Source: a virus. From it: 34,691 nucleotides of DNA. A program made the position numbers and the translations under genes. Location: positions 1-34,691 of the IMG/VR virus record IMGVR_UViG_3300014501_000047; one strand, 5' to 3'. Positions 28,900-34,691 of the stretch are shown one piece after another. The stretch's first letter is position 1; each line of letters starts with the position of its first letter. The notes under the pieces are model-generated. The model saw only the letters and a program-made list of their open reading frames with translations, made no database searches and had not been told where the DNA came from.

Positions 28900-29134
28900 C
28901 GGTCAGCCCCAACGCGCGCAGTTGGTTCTGTAGCTCGGCGATGGTCAAGTCCAAGAGGCGCTTCGCCAAGACCGCATCAGCGATCTCAAAGTTGTGCTCC
29001 AGTGCGCACTCGCCCTGGGACGACGCCAGATAAAGATTATGGCCGAGACCCTTGTCGAGTTGCTTGCGTAGCCCTCTGGCGGCGTAGAGTTTTGCCAATA
29101 GCTCTGCCGCCTCTTTTACCTTCTCGGATTTCAT
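28892..29134 (-). CDS. Hypothetical 80-aa protein
   Basis: Begins MKSEKVKEAAELLAKLYAAR and is helical throughout (ADAVLAKRLLDLTIAELQNQ), with a short loop LGHNLYLASSQGE. Coupled to the upstream gene by ATGA. No motif recognised. Confidence 0.57.
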   Translation of the reverse strand: MKSEKVKEAAELLAKLYAARGLRKQLDKGLGHNLYLASSQGECALEHNFEIADAVLAKRLLDLTIAELQNQLRALGLTDV

Positions 29135-29328
29135 GTGATCCCCTTCGGTGCAGGATACCGCTGTTCAAGGATGCAGATCGCGAGCGCGTACTCGCCGGCC
29201 GACAGATCACGCGACGCCAGCACGACCTTATCGCTCCTGTTGGTTGGCATGTCGTGCGGCCACTTCTCAGGCTCCGGGCCGCGCAGACCGCGCACCCACA
29301 CGAACTTGCCGCCTTCGGGACCAATCAT
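29131..29328 (-). CDS. Hypothetical 65-aa protein
   Basis: MIGPEGGKFVWVRGLRGPEP, then SDKVVLASRDLSAGEYALAI, suggests a small beta-rich fold. Start and stop overlap neighbours (ATGA both sides), supporting a real gene in a translationally coupled string. Function unknown. Confidence 0.55.
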   Translation of the reverse strand: MIGPEGGKFVWVRGLRGPEPEKWPHDMPTNRSDKVVLASRDLSAGEYALAICILEQRYPAPKGIT

Positions 29329-29534
29329 TGCACGATCCCCTGATGCGTGATCGTGATCGCGATCACCTCAATAACGAGAGCGATCATAATGGCGCACCAG
29401 CAAATGAATATGCTCACCGCGCCCCTGCTCTCCATCGTGTTCGCGGCTCGAAAGAAGCCGGCCACCGCCGCCATCCCCGCGATGATCGTCAGGAAAAGAA
29501 TGAGCCCGAAGAGGTGCGCTTGCTGTTGCGTCAT
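29325..29534 (-). CDS. Small membrane protein (69 aa), holin candidate
   Basis: I chose ATG at 29534 (MTQQQAHLFG), which overlaps the previous stop. Two hydrophobic segments (LFGLILFLTIIAGMAAVAGF and VSIFICWCAIMIALVIEVIA) flank a short loop with R and E. With the next upstream membrane gene it forms a pair of tiny overlapping membrane proteins, the layout of holin/antiholin pairs. No endolysin is seen, so this is tentative. Confidence 0.5.
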   Translation of the reverse strand: MTQQQAHLFGLILFLTIIAGMAAVAGFFRAANTMESRGAVSIFICWCAIMIALVIEVIAITITHQGIVQ

Positions 29535-29722
29535 TGCGTCACCACCCATGCGACCAGCGCCAGCGCCGGGCCAGCGGCAATAAGAAGCGTGACGCCGAGA
29601 GAGTTGTGCCAGCGGCTCGGGCGGTCAATCGCTTCCGCATAATGCCGACACCAAAACATGATCCAGCAAAGGTAAAGCGCGGAGACACCGAAGGCTTGCG
29701 CGGCGCGCGTGAAGTGATCCAT
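29531..29722 (-). CDS. Small membrane protein (63 aa)
   Basis: MDHFTRAAQAFGVSALYLCW, a charged middle (CRHYAEAIDRPSRWH) and a C-terminal hydrophobic segment (GVTLLIAAGPALALVAWVV) give two membrane segments. It overlaps the next membrane gene by ATGA. Possible partner of that protein. Function unknown. Confidence 0.52.
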   Translation of the reverse strand: MDHFTRAAQAFGVSALYLCWIMFWCRHYAEAIDRPSRWHNSLGVTLLIAAGPALALVAWVVTQ

Positions 29723-29723
29723 C

Positions 29724-29954
29724 TCACCAATCCTGGTTCGGCACGCGGTCGCGGATCAGCCAGCCGTCGCCCGACCACGTTGCGTTGAAGTATGCCTTGA
29801 AGTCGCTGCCCACCGCTTCGGCGACGGCGGCATCAGGCTCGAACAGCACGACATTCCTCACCGAGCCGTTACCGTATGCCATCCACGGTCCATCGGTCGG
29901 CTTGGTGCCGTCCGGGGTGAGCGGACGCTGCACCTTGATAATCTCGATTGTCAT
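29724..29954 (-). CDS. Hypothetical 76-aa protein downstream of promoter e
   Basis: ATG at 29954 (MTIEIIKVQRPLTPDG), with GAGG 4 bases upstream, is chosen over upstream codons that run through promoter e. The sequence has paired strands (PWMAYGNGSVRNVVLFEPDA) and aromatic residues (FKAYFNATWSGDGWLI). Function unknown. It is the first gene of the run of small genes. Confidence 0.58.
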   Translation of the reverse strand: MTIEIIKVQRPLTPDGTKPTDGPWMAYGNGSVRNVVLFEPDAAVAEAVGSDFKAYFNATWSGDGWLIRDRVPNQDW

Positions 29955-29976
29955 TTGCCTCGTGCCTCTGTCTCGG

Positions 29977-30012
29977 TGGCACGAATATGGCACAGCGCCG
30001 GGAGCGTGTCTA
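29977..30012 (-). promoter_or_regulatory. Promoter e with two 11-bp-phased GTGCCA repeats
   Basis: Minus strand: TAGACA (30012-30007), 17 bases, CATATT (29989-29984), with GTGCCATATTCGTGCCA at 29993-29977. The HNH gene's TAG (30012-30010) is the first half of the -35 box. It would drive the 76-aa gene and those below. Confidence 0.6.
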
Positions 30013-30399
30013 CTTGCCGGAAGCCGCCTTGGCGCGGATGTCCCCTGCGAGCCATGACGCATAGATCGATGCGATGGTGGGGCCTTTGTATGGGCGACGG
30101 TGAGCGTACTTCAGGTCCGCTTCCATCTTGTGCTTGATCTCCAGCATGATGTCGAGGCGACAGGCGCGGCCGGCGCGAACAGCGATGTACTCTTCGTGTG
30201 TCAGGTTGGCCTTGTCGCTATTGCAGTGCCGGCAGACGACGTGGATGTTGTTGCGCAACCCCGCACCGCCTCGGCACTTCGGTATCTTGTGATCTCGGCT
30301 CGGGGCGTCGGGATGATGAAGCCCGAGATCGCGGTGCATCTTCACACCGCAGTACGGGCACGGCTTGCCCAGGAACAGCTTTATGTTCGGCGATGACAT
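30010..30399 (-). CDS. HNH endonuclease next to terminase
   Basis: The real frame starts at ATG 30399 (MSSPNIKLFL), 9 bases after the large terminase stop; upstream codons overlap the terminase. In 129 aa it has CPYC, then SRDHKIPKCRGG, NNIHVVCRHCNSDKANLT: a complete small HNH core with paired Cys. Some cos phages need an HNH protein beside the terminase for DNA packaging, so this one may be functional in packaging rather than a homing enzyme. Confidence 0.85.
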   Translation of the reverse strand: MSSPNIKLFLGKPCPYCGVKMHRDLGLHHPDAPSRDHKIPKCRGGAGLRNNIHVVCRHCNSDKANLTHEEYIAVRAGRACRLDIMLEIKHKMEADLKYAHRRPYKGPTIASIYASWLAGDIRAKAASGK

Positions 30400-30407
30400 G
30401 ACACAAC

Positions 30408-31685
30408 TCAAAAGCCCTCGACGTTGCCCAGCGCGATAGCAATCCCATAGGTGAAGCAATCGAGCAAGTCGTCTTCGTCCTGGTCCTTGTCGCCGACCCG
30501 GAAGCCGATCACCTGACTGAGCAGATGGTTTTGCGTCGTGCCTTTGTAGATATAGGACTTGTTGAACGCATTCTCGGTGAGCTTCACCGAGCCACGATAG
30601 ACATACCCCGACACGCTGATGGCGCGCTCCGACTTCCCCACGCTGGTCAGCTTCGAGTCGATGGCCTGCGCCGGCAGGCCGCGCCGCTTGGCCTGTTGCA
30701 GCAAGATCATGCCGCTGGCCTGATCCTCGATCCAGATGCCCGATGATCCCATGCGAGCGCCAGTGCGTTTTGCCAGCAGCTCCAGGTGCGAGGCCACCGA
30801 TGGCAACCACCGTTCCAGCACGGCACCCTCGATCTGGATCAGCTCGTGGTCGAGGATCGTCAGTGGGTATGCCGTTCGGCCATGCCGTTCGAGCGCGAAG
30901 TAGACGACGCCAGTGCCGTCGTTCTCATTCTTCGTCTTGGTGGCAGTGTCGATCACCGCGAACACGGTATCGCACTTCACCGGCTCTGGCACCGGCAGAT
31001 CGTTCACCAGCATGTTGGTGAGCGCGAAGAAGGCGACGCCGCTCCAATCGACGAACTCGGCAAGGTACTCTTGCTGGTACACCAGCGGATGATTGTTGGC
31101 CTGGAGCGCCGCCAACTCGTCGGCCGGCAGATACGGATTGTTGTGCGTCGGCGCGTGGAAGACGCGGAAGCCATGCTCGGGCTGATTGCAGATGCGCCAG
31201 AAGAAATTCTCCGGGTCGATCCCGTTGGTGTTCGAGAGCACCAGTGCCGAGCCGCGATAGTCGAGCAGCGTCGGCTTGATCGCCTTCGTCCAGATGTCCA
31301 TCATGTCGTCGTCGGTGAACGCCGCCTCGTCCACGATGACTCGGTGATACTTCCGCGAGCGACCGGCGCGCTTGTTGCCAAGCGTCCAGAAGTCCAAACG
31401 CCCGCCCGTTAGCGTGCGGTACACCATCGCCACGCGCGACGAGGCTTGCTTGATCGGCGACAGTATCTCGTCCAGCTCGTTGAACGCCTCAGACGAAATC
31501 TTGTAGTCAGGCGCGAACCACCCCACGCTCCTGCCGCGTGCCAGATCATCGCACGCAATCGTCTTCGCCAGATCGGTCTTGCCCCACCGTCGCCCGCAGC
31601 GCACGGCCTTGAAGCGCCCAGGCAACAGGAAGGCGCGGCACTGACCCGGATGCAGCTCGGGGATCGGCAGCTCGATGTCCATCAT
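30408..31685 (-). CDS. terL: Terminase large subunit
   Basis: ATG at 31685 overlaps the small terminase stop (ATGA), giving 425 aa. ATPase: Walker A CGRRWGKT (30-37) and Walker B RVIVDE (115-120, E120). Nuclease: acidic residues D246 (AVIDTA), E320/D321 (IWIEDQ) and D409 (LLDCF) fit the RNase H-like metal site. It pumps DNA into the procapsid through the portal and cuts concatemers. Length is normal or slightly short. The neighbouring HNH gene fits a packaging module. Confidence 0.9.
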   Translation of the reverse strand: MMDIELPIPELHPGQCRAFLLPGRFKAVRCGRRWGKTDLAKTIACDDLARGRSVGWFAPDYKISSEAFNELDEILSPIKQASSRVAMVYRTLTGGRLDFWTLGNKRAGRSRKYHRVIVDEAAFTDDDMMDIWTKAIKPTLLDYRGSALVLSNTNGIDPENFFWRICNQPEHGFRVFHAPTHNNPYLPADELAALQANNHPLVYQQEYLAEFVDWSGVAFFALTNMLVNDLPVPEPVKCDTVFAVIDTATKTKNENDGTGVVYFALERHGRTAYPLTILDHELIQIEGAVLERWLPSVASHLELLAKRTGARMGSSGIWIEDQASGMILLQQAKRRGLPAQAIDSKLTSVGKSERAISVSGYVYRGSVKLTENAFNKSYIYKGTTQNHLLSQVIGFRVGDKDQDEDDLLDCFTYGIAIALGNVEGF

Positions 31686-32152
31686 CCATCCTTCGGGATC
31701 GACGCCGCGATCTCTTCCGCTGTCGGTTTGTATTTCTCCCAATCCTGCGGGAGACCGCCAGTGATGATGACCCGCTGCTCATGCTGGCCGCCGCCTCCAC
31801 CACCGCCCTCGAACGGCGAAGCATCGGTCCAGCCCATCCGGTTCTTCTGATACCAGATGATCGCCGTCATGTTGCCCTTACGCACGTTCGCCATCAGCGC
31901 GCCCAGCACAATCGCATCGACGTTCGCCTGCCCCTCGTCCAGCTCGCGACGGAATACCTTCTCCAACGTGTCCTTCGAGATCGGTGCCTTCGTGTCTTCG
32001 TTGATGATCGCAAAGCGAATGCGCTCATGCGTCATGCCGCCGGCCACCATCAGCGTGACCGCGTTGCGCTGGCCCTCAGTCGGCACAAACTCGGGCTTGC
32101 CCGGCTTGGCCCGTTTTTTCAGGGCAGTATTTGAGGGTGCACGCTTGCTCAT
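31682..32152 (-). CDS. terS: Terminase small subunit
   Basis: ATG at 32152 is preceded by AAGGGG; another ATG lies one codon earlier. 156 aa. PTEGQRNAVTLMVAGGMTHE, RFAIINEDTKAPISKDTLEK and FRRELDEGQ form the HTH-containing N-terminal part, then MTAIIWYQKNRMGWTD is typical for small terminases. A seven-Gly linker near residue 118 leads to the C-terminal segment likely contacting the large subunit. It recognises the packaging site on phage DNA. Confidence 0.8.
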   Translation of the reverse strand: MSKRAPSNTALKKRAKPGKPEFVPTEGQRNAVTLMVAGGMTHERIRFAIINEDTKAPISKDTLEKVFRRELDEGQANVDAIVLGALMANVRKGNMTAIIWYQKNRMGWTDASPFEGGGGGGGQHEQRVIITGGLPQDWEKYKPTAEEIAASIPKDG

Positions 32153-32184
32153 CATCCCCTTACTTCACCACCCGGCCAAAGCCT

Positions 32185-32228
32185 GTGCCAAATCTGTGCC
32201 ACAAGTCACCCTGGCACGAATATGACAC
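32185..32228. promoter_or_regulatory. Inverted pair of 11-bp-phased repeats (operator f)
   Basis: GTGCCA at 32185-32190 and 32196-32201, then TGGCAC at 32212-32217 and TGACAC at 32223-32228: two direct-repeat pairs facing each other across 10 bp. It lies upstream of the small terminase and of the divergent DUF488 gene. A CATATT -10 is present on the minus strand (32224-32219), but no -35 match. Confidence 0.5.
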
Positions 32229-32301
32229 TACCATGATTCCTCCTGGCACAACCCCAGCAAGCCCAGGTTTCATGGGCTCAACCCTGCACAAGACCATTGC
32301 C

Positions 32302-32330
32302 TTGCACCATGTTCCAGGTGGCATTATATT
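32302..32330 (+). promoter_or_regulatory. Promoter for the DUF488 gene
   Basis: TTGCAC (32302-32307), 17 bases, TATATT (32325-32330). Expected start is about 28 bases before the ATG at 32365, which has AGGGAAA as ribosome site. It points right, opposite to the terminase genes. Confidence 0.5.
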
Positions 32331-32364
32331 TTTGTGGATCAGTGATTTGAGGCAGGGAAACAGC

Positions 32365-32811
32365 ATGGCACTCCCACGAACGAAGATATGGACGATTGGG
32401 TATCAGAGCATGACGCCTGCCGCGATCCTGCGGTATGCCACCGCGCTCGACGCCGTGGTTGTCGATTGCAGGTTCAATCCCATCTCCCGCATTCCCGGCT
32501 TCGGCCGGCGACAACTCGTGGGATCAATGGGCGACCGCTACTGCTGGTCGGGCGACATGCTCGGCGGTCGAGGCCACACGACGGAGGTGGGCATCGGCTA
32601 CCTGCGCAACGTGAAGTCTCGCGTTCTGCTCATGTGCATGGAGCACAGTCCTGTTGATTGTCACAGACACACCACGATCTGCGGGCCGCATTTTCCCAAC
32701 GCCATCCATATATTTGAAGACGAGCTGATCACTGCCAAGTCCCTGTCTCACGCGCTACGCTATGACACCGATTACGATGTCGAAGCGCCTTCATCCCTGA
32801 TTTTCGAGTAG
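32365..32811 (+). CDS. DUF488 family protein
   Basis: 148 aa from ATG 32365. KIWTIGYQSMTPAAILRYAT, then AVVVDCRFNPISRIPGF, GDMLGGRG and VLLMCMEHSPVDCHRHTTIC match the DUF488 pattern: (T/I)GY/H at the start, VDxRxxPxSR, LGGR and a CME...CHR end. The conserved Cys and His residues hint at redox or metal chemistry, but the function is unknown. It is the only sizeable plus-strand gene before the right leader and overlaps the next minus gene tail to tail by 21 bases. Confidence 0.8.
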   Translation: MALPRTKIWTIGYQSMTPAAILRYATALDAVVVDCRFNPISRIPGFGRRQLVGSMGDRYCWSGDMLGGRGHTTEVGIGYLRNVKSRVLLMCMEHSPVDCHRHTTICGPHFPNAIHIFEDELITAKSLSHALRYDTDYDVEAPSSLIFE

Positions 32812-33081
32812 CCCACACAACCTCATGATGTCGTCGCCGGATTGATACCGGCTATCCTCCAGCTTGGCGCGCTTGAGGAAGCCGAGCATCGAGCCCTCGC
32901 TGCGGAATACCACAACCAGATAGAACTGATCCGAGTCCCGCGAAGTCTTGTCGGCGATCTTGGCATAGTGATCACGCGCCGACCGCACCTTGTTCGCAAA
33001 CTCGTCCAGGGGATCATCCACGCGATCCGTCAGCACACCCTCGCCGAAGATGCTCAGTGTTTCACTCAAGGCATTACTCAT
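32791..33081 (-). CDS. Hypothetical 96-aa protein
   Basis: MSNALSETLSIFGEGVLTDR, a helical part (DPLDEFANKVRSARDHYAKI) and a strand-rich end (QFYLVVVFRSEGSMLGFLKR) suggest a small alpha/beta protein. Its 3' end overlaps the DUF488 gene on the other strand. Function unknown. Confidence 0.58.
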   Translation of the reverse strand: MSNALSETLSIFGEGVLTDRVDDPLDEFANKVRSARDHYAKIADKTSRDSDQFYLVVVFRSEGSMLGFLKRAKLEDSRYQSGDDIMRLCGLLENQG

Positions 33082-33106
33082 TGCGGGACGCTACAGCGAG
33101 CGGGAA

Positions 33107-33202
33107 TCAAGTGCCGCTGCCGCCCTTCTTGCTGCCCTTCTTGCCGGCGTTCTTCTTCGCCTTGGACGACTTCGTTTTCTTGGCTTTCTTCGCCATGATC
33201 AT
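33107..33202 (-). CDS. Very small Lys-rich protein (29-31 aa)
   Basis: ATG at 33202 or 33196 after GGAG starts MAKKAKKTKSSKAKKNAGKK and ends GSKKGGSGT. It resembles histone tails or basic nucleic-acid-binding peptides. The coding is unusually repetitive. Several phages carry such small basic proteins; the role is unknown. Upstream GTGCCA copies (33310-33315, 33295-33300, 33287-33292) are irregularly spaced. Confidence 0.45.
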   Translation of the reverse strand: MIMAKKAKKTKSSKAKKNAGKKGSKKGGSGT

Positions 33203-33336
33203 GGTCTCCAGATCGGGAGCCATTCCCGATTCGCATTGCCACTCTAAGCGATTGCCGCCGAACGCGCCACCGAACGCGCCGGGGCATGGCACCCTGGCAC
33301 CCCCTGCCCTGGCACAAGCTGATTCCCCTGGCAAAA

Positions 33337-33353
33337 GCCCATATTGCATGGGC
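33337..33353. promoter_or_regulatory. Inverted repeat upstream of the right promoter
   Basis: GCCCAT (33337-33342) and ATGGGC (33348-33353) form an inverted repeat with a 5-bp centre, ending about 32 bp before the -35 box of the plus-strand promoter. AAATCAC follows twice (33354 and 33374). Candidate operator. Confidence 0.35.
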
Positions 33354-33385
33354 AAATCACTGATTTCACTCATAAATCACACCTA

Positions 33386-33415
33386 TTGCACTATACCTAT
33401 TATTTGTGCCATAAT
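33386..33415 (+). promoter_or_regulatory. Promoter for the right-hand genes
   Basis: TTGCAC (33386-33391), 18 bases, CATAAT (33410-33415), with one GTGCCA (33406-33411) touching the -10. TTGCAC is the same -35 box as at 32302. The expected start is near 33422, immediately before a 9-bp hairpin. Confidence 0.5.
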
Positions 33416-33967
33416 TCCCTTGCCCTGGGAGCAGGTCAGCAAGCCCCTCCCAGGGGACAAGAGGCAAAGAGGCAAAAGCCACTTCCCCTTGGGTTGTTTG
33501 AAAACAGAATAAGACTGAAGGATAGGGGCATTTCCCCATTGGGGAAGCATGTTGCCCGATCTGATTAGGTGATGCTCGGACCGTACAGGCGAGCCGTTAA
33601 GCTGAAAAGATCAAATGTCATCCTTGGATGGCAGTAGCCAATCCAAACCCTGCCGATGAAGTCACACAAAGTCATAAGCCAATTTTGAAGCGCGCGGTGC
33701 GATTGCGCGTTTCGATTGGTGGCAACCTAGACCTGCTCATGAGAGATGGGCCAATCATCGAGCGCCGAGTCGTTACGACGACCGCACGCGCAATCGACAT
33801 AAGCCAAGCAAGCATCCCGCATATCATCCCAGACTGTCGCGACAGTAGCCATTGAGCCGAACACACCGCGACTGCGAATGCCTGCCGCATCAACAAGCGC
33901 AGCTAGGGCGACGCCTCGTGCGTCGCCTCATGGTGCGCTTCTGCACCGAACAGCAAAAGGGAACACC
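33416..33967 (+). other. Non-coding leader with a chain of hairpins
   Basis: No convincing gene is seen here; short frames lack ribosome sites. It holds CCCTGGGAG/CTCCCAGGG (33423-33455, 9 pairs), TTCCCC/GGGGAA (33532-33546), TTGGATGGC/GCC-A-ATCCAA (33624-33646), the 14-bp palindrome ACTGTCGCGACAGT (33833-33846) and the two hairpins at 33907-33947. It could be a regulated leader, an RNA gene or a packaging/replication site. Confidence 0.45.
33907..33947 (+). promoter_or_regulatory. Two tandem hairpins before the first right-hand gene
   Basis: GGCGACGC/GCGTCGCC (33907-33914, 33920-33927; 8 pairs, loop CTCGT) and GGTGC/GCACC (33932-33936, 33943-33947). They end 20 bases before the ATG at 33968, just before its AAGGGAA site. 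Possible mRNA stabiliser or terminator read-through control. Confidence 0.4.
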
Positions 33968-34093
33968 ATGCCACGCAATCGCAAAGACATCATCGCCGAC
34001 ATCGAGTTGGAAATCGAGTTGGCGCGTGAGGACGGCGACGACGATCTCGTTGCCGATCTCGAAATCGAACTTGACGAAGCGATGGAGGGCTGA
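33968..34093 (+). CDS. Acidic 41-aa protein
   Basis: ATG at 33968 with AAGGGAA upstream. MPRNRKDIIADIELEIELAR, then EDGDDDLVADLEIELDEAME, contains two similar acidic helices (IELEIELA, LEIELDEA). The extreme negative charge suggests DNA mimicry or binding of a basic partner, unproven. First of three rightward genes. Confidence 0.6.
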   Translation: MPRNRKDIIADIELEIELAREDGDDDLVADLEIELDEAMEG

Positions 34094-34096
34094 ACC

Positions 34097-34363
34097 ATGC
34101 GCGACCGTTTTGAAGGAAAGTTCACCGCAGCGCATTCCTACCGCTGCGCCCCCGTCATGATGGATGGCGAGAAAGTGACTAGCTCCAGCGATGGTTTAGT
34201 TGGCGCGTTGAACGGCAGCTATCTGTTCAAGACCGAGGCGGCGGCGCGGCGCGCTGGCCGCAAGCGGCCGAGTGACGCCCGCAAGGGCAGCAAGGTCAAG
34301 GTCACGATCCAGAAGTGGCTCCCCGGATACCGTTCCATCGTCGTTGATCGCTTCACCATCTGA
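34097..34363 (+). CDS. Basic 88-aa protein
   Basis: ATG at 34097 with GGAGGG 7 bases upstream (which overlaps the end of the acidic gene). MRDRFEGKFTAAHSYRCAPV, then AAARRAGRKRPSDARKGSKV and TIQKWLPGYRSIVVD, suggest a small beta-type protein with a basic loop. Function unknown; coupled to the acidic protein gene. Confidence 0.6.
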   Translation: MRDRFEGKFTAAHSYRCAPVMMDGEKVTSSSDGLVGALNGSYLFKTEAAARRAGRKRPSDARKGSKVKVTIQKWLPGYRSIVVDRFTI

Positions 34364-34379
34364 AAAACGGAGACGTACC

Positions 34380-34583
34380 ATGCTCGACATCAACAAGAGC
34401 CGTTCCTACGCGAACGAGGGGCTTCTGCGCGAGGCCCTGGTGAAGCGCGGCCTCCGGGACATGAGGCCGCTGGTCGTGCGTAACTTCGAGGGACGCTGGA
34501 CCGCAGTGTTCGGCGCTGACCTGATCCCCGACCGCACCGCTGTTCGCAGCATCGCGGAACAGGGCTTCATGGTGATCGACTGA
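34380..34583 (+). CDS. Hypothetical 67-aa protein
   Basis: ATG at 34380 (MLDINKSRSYANEGLLREAL) is chosen because GGAG lies 7 bases upstream; upstream in-frame codons overlap the previous gene. The middle is basic (VKRGLRDMRPLVVRNFEGRW) and the end has alternating hydrophobics. Function unknown. It is the last gene before the low-complexity tail. Confidence 0.58.
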   Translation: MLDINKSRSYANEGLLREALVKRGLRDMRPLVVRNFEGRWTAVFGADLIPDRTAVRSIAEQGFMVID

Positions 34584-34588
34584 TCTTC

Positions 34589-34691
<103 letters not shown>

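Noticed and set aside
30400-30810. A 137-codon N-terminal extension of the HNH protein at 30010
   Set aside because: This part overlaps the large terminase in another frame and is Arg/Gly-rich nonsense. The ATG at 30399 gives the compact HNH domain.
33287-33315. Three TGGCAC copies as a further member of the operator family
   Set aside because: Spacings are 8 and 15 bp, not 11, and the supposed -10 (CAGGGC) is poor. Noted only as scattered half-sites.
33628-33855. A 75-codon plus-strand frame in the right leader, and a 74-codon minus frame at 33672-33896
   Set aside because: Neither has a ribosome site, composition is not protein-like, and both lie across strong inverted repeats.

Overview
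This window is a 34.7-kb piece of a contractile-tailed (myovirus-type) dsDNA phage genome. A near-complete head and tail morphogenesis cluster is encoded on the minus strand, so transcription runs right to left. In that direction the order is: small and large terminase (32.2-30.4 kb), a block of small accessory genes (30.4-24.6 kb), portal, MuF-like head morphogenesis protein with an overlapping metallopeptidase frame, a ParA-like ATPase and Nudix cassette, prohead protease/scaffold, structural cement-like protein, major capsid protein, connector-type proteins, a run of beta-rich proteins (three with Sec signal peptides), tail completion proteins, sheath, tube, a tail assembly chaperone with a probable -1 frameshift, and the start of the tape measure protein cut off by the left edge. 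The high GC content, GC-rich codon use and TTGAC-type -35 boxes suit an alphaproteobacterial host, but the host is an inference. No integrase, tRNA, CRISPR array, polymerase or clear endolysin was seen.

Five free-standing homing-type endonucleases (three HNH, two GIY-YIG) sit at gene boundaries. Four of them end or begin exactly at the start codon of a neighbouring structural or small gene. One HNH gene at 18.2-18.8 kb is on the opposite strand, between a full copy and a 5' fragment of the same small gene family.

The right part holds a regulatory layer that the genes do not explain. At five intergenic sites on the minus strand (near 20.0, 26.9, 27.9, 28.7 and 30.0 kb) two or three copies of GTGCCA repeat with an exact 11-bp period. 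They overlap the -10 region of a sigma70-like promoter with 17-18 bp spacing. In four of the five, the stop codon of the upstream gene lies inside the -35 box, and in the fifth it is 2 bases away. A sixth site beside the terminase genes (32.2 kb) has two such pairs in inverted orientation. At two sites the predicted transcript begins directly with a 12-13 bp perfect stem, once enclosing two further hairpins (28.6-28.7 kb). I regard this shared operator/promoter family with 5'-terminal RNA structures as the most interesting candidate system here.

On the plus strand are a DUF488 gene (32.4-32.8 kb) and, after a roughly 0.55-kb hairpin-rich non-coding leader, three small genes (34.0-34.6 kb). 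The last 100 bases are a poly-C and low-complexity tail that looks like an assembly artefact.
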